Shown here piece by piece: positions 10,936-24,374 of a DNA stretch of 64,000 nt. This DNA comes from Rhabdophis nuchalis (lineage: Eukaryota > Chordata > Lepidosauria > Squamata > Natricidae), in assembly GCA_039707465.1 (NCBI GenBank), contig CM077643.1, positions 330,542,419-330,606,418 of the forward strand. Direction: 5' to 3'. The notes under the pieces are model-generated. The model did not search any database. It was not told where the DNA came from and saw nothing but the letters and a program-made list of their open reading frames with translations. Made by a program: the position numbers and the translations under genes. Within the stretch, counting starts at the first letter, position 1, and the number at the start of each line of letters is the position of its first letter.

Positions 10936-12847
10936 AGGGCAACTCTAGGCATCTTACAGAAATTGGGTAAAATGCAGAATAAAACATTAAAATAATAAAT
11001 AAAGATCTTAAATTTAAAAGTTCAATTAAAATAACATTAAACATCTGTACCCTCCCTACCCTATGGGGAGGGAAGATACAGAGTTTGGAAAGAGAGGAGG
11101 TGGAATTTCTCTGATCCATTAGCCACCACATTTCCTTCCAAAACTCAAAAGTTTTGAAATGTTGACACCATCTAAAGTAAGCAAAGGCTACATATGCCTA
11201 ACAGCTGCAGAATGTTCAAATAAAAACACTCAATATTTTTTCCTTGTCAGTGAACAGACTATCACATCTTAATAGTATGGGAATTTGGGAGAAGAAGGAT
11301 ATGTCTTATAATTGTTAGAAGATGTGGCTGGAAAAGTTTTGCTTATACATTAGCATATAGCATTTATTTCCTAAATGAACCTGCTTAAACTTCTTATCAA
11401 GTTTTGCCTCTCTTACTGTCTGTAAATTAACTTGTGTCAGGTGGACATGGTGTCCTATATATTAATATTGCTATATTATATTCTAGCAATAGATGCTGTG
11501 GTTATGTACACTGTTTACTTTGCCTTTCTTGATCTAAAGGAGAGGGCAGTATTTTATTATCTAAGAAAATAAAATATATAATTGCTCCATTCATTGGAGA
11601 ACATGCCTCTCTTCCTTTACCTGTATGGGTAAATTATACCTGAAAATACTTGTTGTATTTTGATTCTGATACAACATCATAATGTCTTATCGGTAAATGC
11701 ATGGCAATTGGGCATCAACCAGGATAATGATGTTGTGAAAAATGAAGCAAGTTTGAGATGATTTGCCCATGAATAGATTACTACAAACAAGCCCAAGTGA
11801 GCAGAAATCCAGAAATTATTGTCTACATTCTACCTTGAAGTGAAGACCATAAACTGGTTTGAAGTTTCTGAGACATTTTTAATGCAACCTACAAACCTGC
11901 TTTTGCATTCATGTTACATATTTCTGCTCCAGCCAGATATATTACATAAATTTCGATATACCTAAAAATAATTACAAAAATGTTATTCTAATATTTTGGT
12001 TTATAATTAGAAATTGTTGCCTTAGGTATTTTATAATACATATATATTTCACATTTTGTCTGATGGCCAGTTTATACAGAAGGCATTTTTCTTAGTATTG
12101 GAAAGTAGTTGTAGTTTCCATATACTGAATGTGTTGTAGCTCTTAAAAAGATATAATAAAACGTCATAGGAGCTCAAATTGTAAAAAAGAGAGCCTTATT
12201 ATATGACCCTTCTGTATCATGCAGTTTGATTTCCTTTTCAGCAGGAGGAAGACAAGACTCTTGCTCTATGCAGGTCATGGATCTAATTCTAACTGCACTT
12301 ATCCTAGTGTGCCTAATTTTTAAAAATTCAAATTGGACATGTCACATTTTAAATGAATTTACTTTAAACATTTTAAAGGTTAATGGAGACTTAATAATTT
12401 AATCATAAACTGTAAGTCATTGTTATTAATATTTTAGAGTTGTAGTTTTTGAGCTTTGAATTGTACTTTATGACATATTTCTTGTTTTATTTTCTGAAGT
12501 TTGATTTCTAGAGAGAAGAGGGTGTTTTTTTATGGCAGTTACTCCTTTTTTAGTTGCCTAGAATGAAATATCAATATAGAATATACAAACATGAAACCAT
12601 CAATTAGGGTAGTTGTTCTGTTGCAATTTTGTTTCTTCTCTCCATAGTGACTTTTTAATTATTATTTGAGATGATTCTTAATGTACTTTTATAAATAACT
12701 AATCTTCTAGACATAAGCTACCTTTCAAAACCTTGCCCCCCCCCCCCAAAAAAAAAGAATTGTTATATCTGTGACTCCCTGAATTCTATTACTCGGGAGG
12801 TGCTGGGACAGTTGGAATTCTGAGTACGAGTTATATCCCCAATTTCT
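10936..12847. other. intron sequence, mostly unrecognised
   Basis: AT-rich. A possible LINE 3' tail (minus strand, about 10926-10960) adjoins the CR1 piece. A C12/A9 homopolymer pair lies near 12737-12757. Nothing else was recognised. Confidence 0.4.
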
Positions 12848-12906
12848 TCAGCACTGTTGTAACTTTGAATGGTCACTTAATGAATGGTCAAGTCAAGGAC
12901 TATCTG
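12848..12906. mobile_element. mariner-like MITE, right-end fragment
   Basis: CAGCACTGTTGTAACTTTGA, TGGTCACTTAATGAATGGTC and AGTCAAGGACTATCTG, then TA, match the right half of the family seen complete at 33459-33819. Confidence 0.65.
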
Positions 12907-12956
12907 TAAAAATATAGAATGACAGAACACATGAATACATGGAATTTCCATTAAAC

Positions 12957-13292
12957 CAGTGCTTCTCAATTATTTTCTGTCATGCCCCCCCTAGGAAGAA
13001 GAAAACATTTCGCGCCCCCCGCGCGACTGTAAATAGTATCATTTGTCTATAAAATTGTTATAAGTACACCTCTGCATAACACTGTATCCTTATTAACGTA
13101 TAAGAGAATAAAAAAAGAAAGAAATGTGGATCAATTTACAACAAAGAATAGCTTTATTAACTGTAGCAGAAAAGATTTAAAGTGCATTAGAAATTTAAAA
13201 AAAATTAAATCCTTTCCGAGGTCAAACGCGCCCCCCTTTACGGAGCCTCGCGCCCCCCCTGGGGGGCCCGCCCCACTATTTGAGAAGCACTG
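12957..13292. mobile_element. hAT MITE with perfect 8-bp TSD
   Basis: The ends are CAGTGCTTCTCAA and, inverted, CAGTGCTTCTCAAATA. Flanks CATTAAAC at 12949-12956 and 13293-13300 are identical. C-rich GCGCCCCCC blocks sit just inside both ends, with AT-rich DNA in the centre. No transposase. Confidence 0.9.
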
Positions 13293-13300
13293 CATTAAAC

Positions 13301-13875
13301 CAACTTAAGGTTGCTTCTTAAGTTTTATTGACTATTGTTGCAAGGAAACAACCCCAAGTCTTCACACAGGCTCATTATTAAGAGTCTATGTATATTTGTT
13401 TTCTGTCTACAAACAGTCATCCTTATAACTTTCCCCATGACTTTATGTGTAGAAGCTGTGCCTACTTAATTATAGCAAATATGAAAAGATACACTTTTCT
13501 ATAGATACGGAAGAGAGCAAGAACTGAACGGATGTTGACCTTCACTGCTTTTTGGTGTAATTGTGTTAAAATCTCAGTGTGTGACCATTTCCAAAGACAA
13601 ACTGAATGAGGATGGCTAATTTATCACCTGTGGTTTTCCATAACTGTTTCTCAAAACCTCCTGGAGTAATTGTTTGTTTCATATATCAAAGGAAGCAAGA
13701 TAAAATCTTATTACGGGTGTTATGTTTGTATTAACATTTCTATTAACTCTTTTCCACTGGTGCAGCTTCAGATTAATTAGCTCTTCAAAGATCTTCAACA
13801 GTCTAAAAAGAATCTTATCATTGAGAAGAACATAATCTATTCCCTTTTTAAATCTTTTCTCTCATTAAGTATATA
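13301..13875. other. intron sequence without recognised features
   Basis: AT-rich, no recognised gene or repeat. Confidence 0.45.
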
Positions 13876-14560
13876 TAGGTAGCCCTTGACTTAATGACCA
13901 TAATTGAGTCCAAAATTTCTGTTGTTGAGTATGTTTTGCCCAGTTTTACAACCTTTCTTGCCAAAGTTGAACCAGTTGCCAAGCATCTGAATTTTGATCA
14001 CGGGGATGCTGCAAAATTTGTAACTCTGAAAAACAATCCTAAATCATATTTTTCAGTGCTGTTGTCATAGTTGCGTAGTTATATGCGAGACCGCCTCCTG
14101 CCCCATACATCCCTCAGACCGATATGCTCCCACAGAGAGGGCCTCCTCACGGTGCCGTCAGCTGGACAATGCCGACTGGCGACACCCAGGGGAAGAGCCT
14201 TCTCTGTGGCGGGGCCAGCCCTCTGGAACGACCTACCCCCTGAACTCCGCACCATCTCCGACCTCCGCCTCTTCCGCAAGTGTCTGAAGACACATTTATT
14301 CCATCTAGCCGGCCTAGCGTAACCTCCTTCATTGACTATTAGACAGTTTTAAATTTGGGATTTTTAATTCGGTTTTTAGCACAGGGTTTTACTAGAATAA
14401 GTTTTTTAAATTTTATATGTTTTGTATGTATTTTAACATTCCTGTGCGCCACCCTGGGTCTGCTTGGAGAAGGGCGGGATATAAATTTAATAAAATAAAT
14501 AAATAAAATAAAATTTTTGAATGGTCAGTAAATGAACTGTTGTAAGTCAAGGACTACATA
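13876..14560. mobile_element. mariner-like MITE interrupted by a LINE
   Basis: The left end TAGGTAGCCCTTGACTTAAT and right end AAGTCAAGGACTACATA are flanked by TA. The left half runs to about 14075 (through TTTTTCAGTGCTGTTGT) and the right half resumes at about 14515 (TTGAATGGTCAGTAAATGAA). The gap is an L2/L3 LINE. Confidence 0.75.
14076..14515 (+). mobile_element. L2/L3-clade LINE 3' end inserted in the mariner-like MITE
   Basis: The plus strand encodes RDRLLPHTSLRPICSHREGL, PRGRAFSVAGPALWNDLPPE and CLKTHLFHLAGLA, then a stop and the 3' UTR with CTGTGCGCCACCCTGGGTCT and an AAATAAATAAAATAAAA tail. It is open through the remaining coding part. It is severely 5' truncated, very near the same point as the copy at 61187. 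Confidence 0.88.
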
Positions 14561-14871
14561 TACATAGTTGGAAGGGACTATTTAGCATGGTGGCTGGACA
14601 ATTCTCATCTTAAGATCAGTAAATTTGAAAAAAAACAGATTTAGTCCATCGTATTCCATCTTCTGCTGATTGAACCTACCTGAAAAAGTTATTTGATCTG
14701 TCTCATGCAACTTAACCCCCCCCCCACCTGCTGAATTAAGAAAACTGTATCTGAACTGTAGAGAAACAGAAGGCCTTATTATGATATGCACATTTTTAAA
14801 GTAGCCATAGGTTGGGTGCTGCTCTGACATTGCAACCAGATTATAAAGACCGGTATGATACAAGACTAGTA

Positions 14872-15304
14872 CAGGTAGTCCTCAACTTGCAACAGTTTAT
14901 TTAGTGACCATTTGAAGTTACAACAGCACTGAATAAAGTGATTTATAACTATTTTTCACAGGACCATTACAGCATCTCCATGCTGATGTAATCAGAATTC
15001 AGACACTTGGCAACTGATTCATATTTATGTGTCATGTGATCACTTTTTGTGACCTCACAAGCAAAGCCAATGGGGAAACCAGATTCACTTAACAGCCATG
15101 TTACTTACTTAACAAGTAACAGAATAGCAAAGTTGGAAGAGACTTTGGAGTCTTATAGCTCAACCCCCTGATCAAACAGGAAACCCTCTACCATTTCAGA
15201 CACATGGTCATTCAGTTAACATGGGGCAAAGCTCACTTAACAAATGTCTCACTTAGCAACAGAACTTTTGGACTCAATTGTGGTTGGGAGGAGAAGATTA
15301 CCTG
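14872..15304. mobile_element. mariner-like MITE with nested CR1 fragment
   Basis: The left end CAGGTAGTCCTCAACTTGCA and right end AGATTACCTG are flanked by TA at 14870-14871 and 15305-15306. Family-specific blocks (TTAGTGACCATTTGAAGTT, CACTTAGCAACAG) are present. A CR1 3' piece at about 15115-15205 interrupts it. Confidence 0.78.
15115..15205 (-). mobile_element. short CR1 3'-end fragment
   Basis: AATAGCAAAGTTGGAAGAGA and GCTCAACCCCCTGATCAAAC are the reverse complement of the CR1 3' UTR, also seen at 32915. It is nested in the mariner-like MITE. Confidence 0.65.
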
Positions 15305-15400
15305 TAATTCATTTGAATTGAAAATGGGCAATCCATTTAATTGCTGGCTAAATCATAATATATTTTTCATAAGGGTTTTTAGTTGGTTTCTTCTCCTTCA

Positions 15401-15481
15401 GGACCAGGCTGCCGCCCTGGGTCCTAACAAGGAGAAGGGTGGGGTATAAATTTAATAAAATAAAAAATAAAATAAATAAAG
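15401..15481 (+). mobile_element. L2/L3 LINE extreme 3' end
   Basis: GCCGCCCTGGGTCCTAACAA and GGTGGGGTATAAATTTAATA, then an A/T-rich tail. It matches the last 80 bp of the family and has no coding part. Confidence 0.75.
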
Positions 15482-17689
15482 GCTGTTTCAATGAAGTTCA
15501 TATGGGAAAGGTCTATTGAGACCTTAGATCAGAATGCTAACTGCTACCACACTATTTTTTCTTCTGCATTCTACTTATATTATACAACAAATATTTTAGC
15601 TAATTATTTTTATTACCTTAAATGAAAAGTATTGTTTCAGCTGATGCTTCCAAATGCAGAGATAATAAAAGTGTTGCTTAAAAATACTGTTGCTTTGAAA
15701 TACTGCAGGTAGACTGCAGATGGGACTGGCTTGAAGGAACTACATCTTGCTGGCTACAGTATAAAAACAGATACAGTACCTTTAGGGCCATTTCTGACAT
15801 AATTTGATATGCCAATTTAACCTTTAATAAATTTAATAGCTCAGAAGCTGGCTATCTAAACTGCTTTCTTCCTTGTGTGAAGAATATTTCTCTGTGTGTC
15901 AAAGTGCTGACTGCTACTGAAAATGAAAATATATGCACTCAAATCTGCATAACTTCTTACTCAAAAGGTTAATATTCCCATCTTTAACTTCTCCAGTTTA
16001 GCTTTTGCAACATTACATACTCAGGTTTCATGGAAATTGGAAGCTTTCTTATGTGAACTCTGGGCAGAAGAGAATTTGATTGTAGATAATAGCTCCATTA
16101 GTTGGACAGTACAGGACAAACCAATCACAAACACTTCCTTGGTGGTCTGCAGTCTCACTCTCCCCATCTCATTATAAAGATCTTTTAAAATCACACACAC
16201 AACATTTTCCAATGTTCAGATGAAGCATTTTTCTCCATGGAAACAGGAGCACATTTAAAAGAAAATCAGTCCAGGAATATATCCTATGCTTGTTAGGCAG
16301 AAATGACCACAGAATTAACCTTTAATCATGCTATTTAGGAGACGATTGTGAATTAGAACAAAAGTATATTATTTTTATAGTTCTTAAGGTCCTTCATTGC
16401 CAGGAAGTGCTATATTGAGACGCTGCAGAAAAATCCATTACCGATATAGATTGAAATATAGGCTTTTAGTTTTAAATGGAAAGCACCTGCTGATATCAAT
16501 ATTGGGCTCTAATTGCAGACTTTCGTTACATAGTATGGGAAAGAATTTTAACACCACTTAATACTTTTTTTTCTTTCACTCTATTCCATGACCAGATACA
16601 CAGGAATATGTCTGGAATTCACACAAATAATTAGTTCAAATATAGGTGTTACTGTCTCTTGTATAATATCATAGACCAACCCACAACTCTGATTGTTTTG
16701 TGTATATTTATAAGTATTTAGGTACTTACATAATTCTTTTTCTGGCCCAAGTTATGATTCCCATACAGACTTAGTTGCCTTTGACCATTTGTGACCCCCA
16801 CTGTTGTTCATGCCTGACATTCCTTCATAGCATCAAATCTGAATTGGAGCTAATGAGATGCCATCACCCACCTGATCAGAATGCTCAGTGTGATCTTGGA
16901 AGGGGTGGTGGTGGAGCAATCGGGGAGTTCTCATTGTGATTGTCTGCAATACAGAAATCAAATTTCTAGAAACCTTATGTGATTAAATGAACAGGTGAAT
17001 TTGGAAGCAACCCAAGTGCTACGTGATCTCATATGAGATATAAGTGTTCTGCAACCAATAGGAAACAGTAACCACATTTAACATAAATATGAATAGGAAG
17101 TTATCACAAATTGCAGAAGGGAAAATGTCTAAATAAAAAAGAAAGAGGTAGGGAACTAATTAAATAAGCCTGAAAGGAAATGTCAGGAGGACCAAATCGC
17201 TTTGTAAACATGGAGATTTTAAAATAGCAAGAGTGTAGAACTAAAATTGCTTCCTCCTTGATTTGTCAAATTAGGTTGCCTCCTTAAATCAAGTTGCCCT
17301 CTTAAATCAAATTCAGTACCATTTTATTAAAATGGGTCAACAGAACCTTCAGGAAATTATAGGCTAGCCAGTTTTTATATCTGTTCTAGAATGCTAATCA
17401 AAGAAGAAGAAAATAAAACAATTAGGCAATTGCTGCAATCAAAATGATCAGGAGACACCTTTTCTATAAGATAGGTTAGATTTCTGGGACACAATTAAGC
17501 AATTTTTATATCATTCATCTTTTTCCATTGGCTTGGAAAAAGGACATCTGAAGAAGAAAATAGGTTATCACCTATAAATCCCTTCATGCCATAGGGCTGG
17601 GTTATTTGCAGAACCTCCTGTCCCCAATCATTTCTGTTTGGACTATGAAAGTGGACATGCTTTGACTTGCTTCTACGAAGCAAGGTTGC

Positions 17690-17960
17690 TTGGTAGAACC
17701 TACGAGGTATGCTATCACAGAGCTACTTTTTGTTCTCCTATAAAGCTCTGAAAATGTGGTTCTTCCTGAGGTATTGGGCCAGGACATCTAGAATGAACTA
17801 TTGTGATTGGTTGATTTTACTATTTCTATTACTCTATTGTTCTCTTTTCTGTTCTGAATGTTTGTTGTATTTCGTTTCTTAGTACCTTTTTTATGTTCCT
17901 AAAACTTGTACATTGGCTAGAGTTGCTTTTTGCATCAGCCAAATAAATCAGCTAGAAAAA
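17690..17960 (+). mobile_element. possible degenerate L3-type LINE 3' region
   Basis: AAAGCTCTGAAAATGTGGTT then CTTCCTGAGGTATTGGGCCA resembles the 'ALKTWFFLRHWA' C-terminus of L3-type LINEs, followed by an AT-rich 3' region ending near GCCAAATAAATC. Weak and diverged. Confidence 0.3.
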
Positions 17961-19186
17961 CAGTTAGATTTTTTAAAAAAACTGATTATATATCAATAAA
18001 ATCATGTTTAATTTTAAGATAAAGAAAGTGGATATCGATATAGTTTTGTTCCTTTATCAGAAAACCAGTGGTTATCCAGGGAGGTGGCTGGAAGAGATTA
18101 AAGTTGATGTATAAGCTTATAGATGTAAAACTATTCAGTTGCTGCTGAGAAGGAAGTTTAATTACTGTTGAACATTAAAATTGAGCATAGGAAGAAAATT
18201 AAAAGTTTCAGACCAAAGCTTGGAAATGCTACAGGGTAAATACATCAGTTTACATTTAATGACATCTTTAAAATAACACCGAAAATGCCTAGAGATCTTA
18301 GTTTGCAACTTAACACCTCCCTAGGTGGAAGAAACATTTTAAATTCAGAATTCCTAAATTTCAGTATTGGATACAAAATCTTTCCTTTCCCAGCAATGTA
18401 TTTGCAGCTTGTGTTTCCAGTAAAATCAGTTAATGTTACAGCAATATCAAACTTTAAAAAAAAATTCAAATACAGTTCTGGGATACTGGCTCTTTATGGA
18501 TAGCAGAAATTATCAACATTGGGTCATTGGTGTACTTAGTTGAAGCATAAAGTATCTAACGGGTGTTCTAGCAAATGTTAGGCAATGAATGCAGTCAGTC
18601 AATGTATGAATGAGTGTTATTCATATTTTGAAAAAGGAATATGAAGGAACCAAGCAACCAAATAGCCAAAGGATCTCAGTGTTAACAAACTTATAGTCAA
18701 CACAGGATCAGTGGAGGGGCCATACTCGAAAAAACCTCAGGTATGTAACTATAGATAGAAAAAAAATTCTAAGATGTAACCCATTCTTTGAAAATCTGTC
18801 CAGAATGCTGAATAATGTTGTGTGACTATGGATGGACTGAAATCAATTAAATAGAAGGAAATTTGTGTCTTGGAAAAGACTGTGTAGATTTGAGTCTATG
18901 CACATATATTCAACAAAATCCATTTATGCCTTTTCATGTTGGAATGGGCGGCTTTGTTTTTCAAAACTCCTGCAGGTTATACACTACATATTGTCAAATG
19001 ATTTTAGTCAGAGCTTTGCAATCTCAGTGTATCTGAAGGCTGCCAGGTTGGAGAAGGCTGACTTTTGATTGAACGTAAGTTATATTACATAAGCACATTT
19101 CTATTTTAAAAAATTCTAATTATGATCTACATTTTATTATGACAAAATGCTACAGTTCACCTGCATTTTACTCTTGCATTGTCCTT

Positions 19187-19221
19187 CAAGGTTGCTATTT
19201 GTTATTGAAATAGCAACCTTG
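19187..19221. repeat. perfect 14-bp hairpin
   Basis: CAAGGTTGCTATTT, loop GTTATTG, then AAATAGCAACCTTG. The arms are exactly complementary. The stem can extend a few G-U or imperfect pairs outward. Function unknown. Confidence 0.85.
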
Positions 19222-21765
19222 GGGAAACAGTGAGCGGGTGAGATGGTAAAATAACAGCGTAAACTGATTTATTATCAAATGATTTTCACTACTCTGCCTT
19301 TTCCCTCTTCTGCTCCATTTGCTTTTCTTTTTTTAATTATTCCTAGTTATTCATATATTTGTGGTTTTTTTCTCCAATCCTCTTCCTGACGATTGTTTAC
19401 TCACTTATTTATGAACCAAATTTATAAGGACACCCATCTATGCAATAAAACTCTGGGTAGCCATATAAATTATGGATCGTATGCCCCTGAAGGCATGCTC
19501 AGAAAGTATATTAACAAACTGCTTCCTATAGATAGGAACCTCTAAATCTAATCTGCCTTCGAGAGGACAAAAAAGTTTACACTTGCCTCATTTGCCTTCA
19601 GAAGCAATCTAAATGCAGTTGCCTCTCTAAATTGAAGCACTTTTTGGGAGCGGGTTTTATAGTCTTCTGCTTTCCCTCTTCCAGAAAGGATGTACCTATG
19701 CCTCTCTCACCACTGATGAGATCTATGCCCTGATGCAGCTAATCCTAATTCCATCCATATACTTGGTTCTCAGAACAGAGGTAGGGAGCAACAGATCTAT
19801 TCTTTGCTGGGACTGGGAATTTTGAATCTACTTGAGTACTGCCCCCACCTTCACCCCCACCCCCAGGTTACTTTTGCTGTCCTGACATGGTTAGAAACAT
19901 TTGAACCAGCAGGTCAAACAAATAAAATGAGAGTGGTTAAGAGTAAAACATATTTACCATTAACTCATTTCTGTTTTACTATCTTCTATGAGCCAGGAGT
20001 TGCAGAAAATTTCCCTTGAGGGATCATCTACTTCAGACATGGTCCTATGGACTCAGCAAGCACCCCTATTTCTACATAGCCTAGCCATGTTGCTAACTGA
20101 TTTGTGGTTCACAATTCCTTGGGAACTGTTGCAAACTGTACTTATATCTGTAATGTTGATAGTGCTTGAGAATGTTTTCATAAAACCATTACATTTTAGT
20201 GGTCTATCTAGAATCTAGATCCTGGAATGTAAATGCAGATGCCATTATATATCTTCTAAGATAATACAGAATGATATCTATACAGAATCAATGGCAATCA
20301 ATGGGAACCTAATATTTACAAAGGGCATTACAACGTACCTTTTTTAAAATTATTTTTTAGCCATAAATTGTCTTCCTTTTGGTGCTTTTGCTAGTGATAA
20401 TGTTGGGTGCCATTTTTTTTTAATGTAGCAGATCTGTTGAAGATAGGTGATACCACCAGAGTATAAAGCACAGTCGGTTGTTTGATTACTTACATAGTAG
20501 GTAAGATACAGAATGTATAGGTCCATTCAGTGTATAAGCATACATTAGAACTCAAAATTATGCCTTTGACAATCAATTTCCTTTGAGCTGTTGATTTCTC
20601 TTTTCTAACTATTCCTTTCTCCCTGATGTGGATATATTTGTCTTTAAAAAGAGTTTTGAAGTATCTTCCAGATTTCTTAGTGACTTTCCTACCTGATAGA
20701 TTAGAAAAAAATTCCATATGACTTTATAATCCAAGCAATGATATATTTTGATTTCAGGCCTAAGCAGATAAGATTGCCAACTACACTACAAACATTTCTT
20801 CTAATTCATTCATTCATTCATCTCATACCCTAGTACCCCGGAGCAGAGAGAGGGGCACTTGGGAATACTTGGGAAGAGATTTGTAATCTTAGTCCTCATT
20901 CATTGGACCACACAAGTGAAGCTGTTTCTTCATTCATGCTTGTCAGCAATTGACTTAATCAGGCAGGGTTGGTATATTTTTAGCTCACGGTTGGTGATAA
21001 GTGCCAAAGGGTTCGCAAGAGTGCAATATTTAGTACCGTAACAGAAGCTCATTTTGAGTTTGTCCTGCTTTCCTTTCCCACAAAACTGGTGTGTCTGCTT
21101 GTGATATATTTCATCCAAATGGGAGAAAAACTGTAAAGATGCATGCAGCTCTTCAATAGTCTCTTTCAGCCCTGCTAAAGAAGGCTTACCACTGCAGTTT
21201 TTCGTGCTCCAAATTATTCAAACAGGTTAAACTATTTTTTAAAATGAATTAATAAAAGGTACTGGCAATTGTCCTAAGAGGTACTGTATGCATGCACATT
21301 TACACTGTTGTTTCTGCTGTATAAACCTTCTCCCCTCCCCAGCACAACATAAATAATCATATATTCTGCAGAGAATCCTTAATTATTACAGTTTGAACGA
21401 ATAAAGAACATGATGCAATAATTTAGGAAAAGAACTGTGCACCAGTTTAACTCTGGTAGCAGAATTGTATACCTAAAAATAGAATAGAGGAGATGCTTCC
21501 TCTCATTATCATACGGTTCAAGAGGAATTCTGGCAACATAAGATCCCTAAGAAATCAATTTATGGTTTGCTTCAACAAAATGTTTAAAAATCAATGGGAA
21601 ATGGATAACGTTGTTATTATATAAAGTAGCTTCTATTTCCTGTATATGACAAACAAACATTTTGCAGAGATGAACTGCAACTATTTATTTGTGGTGCAGG
21701 GATAGAGAGACTTTTGATAAGATAGTGTGGCACCCAGATAGATCATTTCTAAACATATCTGTTCT

Positions 21766-22068
<303 letters not shown>

Positions 22069-22555
22069 TCATGCTTGTTAAAGAGGGTGGGTAAGCAAGT
22101 ATACTGTTTTAGGGAAAGTAACCCTGTACAATTTCAGCAATAGTTAGTCATCCTTTTAGCTTCTTGTTTAGTAGAGAGAGATAATTTGCTAGTAGCATGT
22201 TTGCTAATTTGTATTCACCAGACTAGAAACCACAGGCCCTGTTGGCACAAAACTCCTGTGGATTTCAGTTTATTCGAGCATTTTGTTATTTTAACAGAAA
22301 TGGTGCAATTTTAACAGTTGGAAGCTTTGGCTTTTCAACAGTCAAATGGGGAAAGTCGTATGTCTCAGCAGTTAATTCAGTTTTAGATTCAGGCTGGAAT
22401 CATCCAGATGTGATGAGATTGCAATTCCCAGAATCCTCCGTCATGAAGAGATAAAGCTAAAATAATTTCCTGAAAAGTGACAGCAACTTTGCTTAGTAAC
22501 ATAGCTTTTGTGCCGTCATGAAAGCAGGGAATAAAATCATTTGAAAAAAAGCCTT

Positions 22556-22599
<44 letters not shown>

Positions 22600-23604
22600 T
22601 TTCTATCACAGAAACAGCCTTTGTTCCCATTAGTGTGTCTTAATTAGTTGTTTTGCTTCACACTGGGAGTGATAGTCTGGAAGTCACACTTACGTTAGGG
22701 CAGAGTCATGCAGCCTTTGATCTCCTATCTTTTCCCACCTTCCAAATATTTGGTGAGAGGTGATGGATCACCTAACCCAATGTTATGCTTTCCCACTAAG
22801 AAGCTATGTTTCTATGCAGCATGTGTACAAATAAGTCACTCAGTTGTGCTCAAAGATACCTTTTATTTTACCTTTATTTTACCTTTTATTGCTCTTTTAG
22901 TTTCTTCTGACCTCCATCTGCAAGCTTTATTTCTTTTTATTTGCATTTAGATGTAGTTTTTCCAATCTGAGCCTTTGAAGAAAAGTACAGAATAAAAAAA
23001 ATTCTAACCAAAAAACAGTAATCAATCATCACTATAAAACAAGGTGGAAATAAATCATGACAAAATGTAGAAGCTCTCAAATAAACTCACAGTAATAGCT
23101 AGTAAAGCAGACAGCAATTCAGGCAATAGCTATATCTCTATAGAGTAACATGTATTTTTGGCCCTTGCAATATGCATGCATAGAGAAAACTTAAGTGCTG
23201 AAACGTGGCCCTGGTATCTATATGAGCTGTGTAGTATCAGAAAATATATTTCATTTGATAGTTCATGCATGTTGCTGTATTTTTTGCATCACCTACCTAC
23301 AGAGAAGTGGAAAAATGAGACTATTGCAATAATTTTGTTTTCTTGAAATTGGACTTATGTAAGGCATTGTAGAGGTAAAGCAGCTTTGAGGTAAATGAAG
23401 ATGACAGACTGAACCCTAATCCAAGGAAGATAGCAAAGCTGTGATATAAAAATTGGTGAATTGACTGAAAGGTGGCATCTGATTTTTAAATAGGGTTTCA
23501 AACATCAACAACAACAACAACAACAAAAACATCAAGGACTCAGCTTGGGAGTTGTCCTGGACAAGTGCTAATTGGAGAATGTCAGATAGAAATATAGGAA
23601 TACA
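22069..23604. other. intron sequence with a GT microsatellite
   Basis: AT-rich DNA with (GT)n at 22558-22599 and a short (CAA)n at 23505-23527. No gene recognised. Confidence 0.45.
22558..22599. repeat. (GT)n microsatellite
   Basis: About 20 uninterrupted GT units. Confidence 0.97.
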
Positions 23605-23955
23605 TGGCGGCTCAGTGGCTAAGACACTAAGCTTGTCAATTAGAAAGGTTGGCAATTCGGCGGTTTGGATCCCTAGTACCAGATAATGGAGTGAACTCCC
23701 TTTACTTGTGCTAGCTTCTGCCAACCTAGCAGTTCAAAAGCACGTAAAAAATGCAAGTAGAAAAATAGGGATCACTTTGGTAGGAAGGTAACAGTATTCC
23801 TTGCGCCTTCGGCACTTAGTCATGATGGCTGTATGACCACAGAGATGTCTTCGGACAGCACTGGCTCTTCAGCTTTGAAACGGAGATGAGCACCACTCCT
23901 TAGAGTTGGAAACAACTAGTACATATGTGCAAGGGGAACCTTTATCCTTACCTAT
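23605..23955 (+). mobile_element. Sauria-type SINE (tRNA head, Bov-B-like tail)
   Basis: The head GCGGCTCAGTGGCTAAGACA (tRNA/A-box-like) is followed by GGCGGTTTGGATCCC (B-box-like). The body has GTATGACCACAGAGATGTCT, and the tail TAGAGTTGGAAACAACTAGT resembles the Bov-B 3' end (AGTCGGACACGACT), ending AACCTTTATCCTTACC. It corresponds to the squamate Sauria SINE family, with copies at 43600 (minus) and 55226. Confidence 0.8.
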
Positions 23956-24330
23956 GCATATATATATGTAGGTAGGTAGGAGTGTGTGTGTATATGTGTA
24001 TGGATGTTTAGGCCACTATCCTATCCGGGGAGGGCTGATCTTGCCTTGGTTATTCATGTACTAATAACTTGTGATCTGTGTAAGGCTGCTGTCTTTAATG
24101 ATTTTTGAGAAGTTTGCAATTCAACTGGTGTATAATGGAACTTTCTGGGAATTGCTGTAGTGGGAGCCATATAATTAGTTAATGAGCTTAGTAGCTGGAT
24201 GGAGAACAATGGCTGAAATTGAACCCTGGCAAAACAGAATAGCTTTGGGATTAGGGTTCTTTGGTCCATGGATAATTGCTATCTCTGGTCTTGGGTGTGA
24301 TTGCATTACCCCAGACAGACCCAGTGTGTA

Positions 24331-24357
24331 ATTGGTGTGTGTGTGTGTGTGTGTGTT
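24331..24357. repeat. (GT)n microsatellite
   Basis: A run of about 13 GT units. Confidence 0.9.
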
Positions 24358-24374
24358 CTCCTTGACTGATGACT

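Larger units (their letters stand above)
15482..21765. other. long intron stretch with few recognised features
   Basis: AT-rich, largely unique-looking DNA. It holds a 14-bp perfect hairpin (19187-19221) and a possible old LINE tail (17690-17960). No exon was recognised, and short ORFs are random. Confidence 0.4.
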
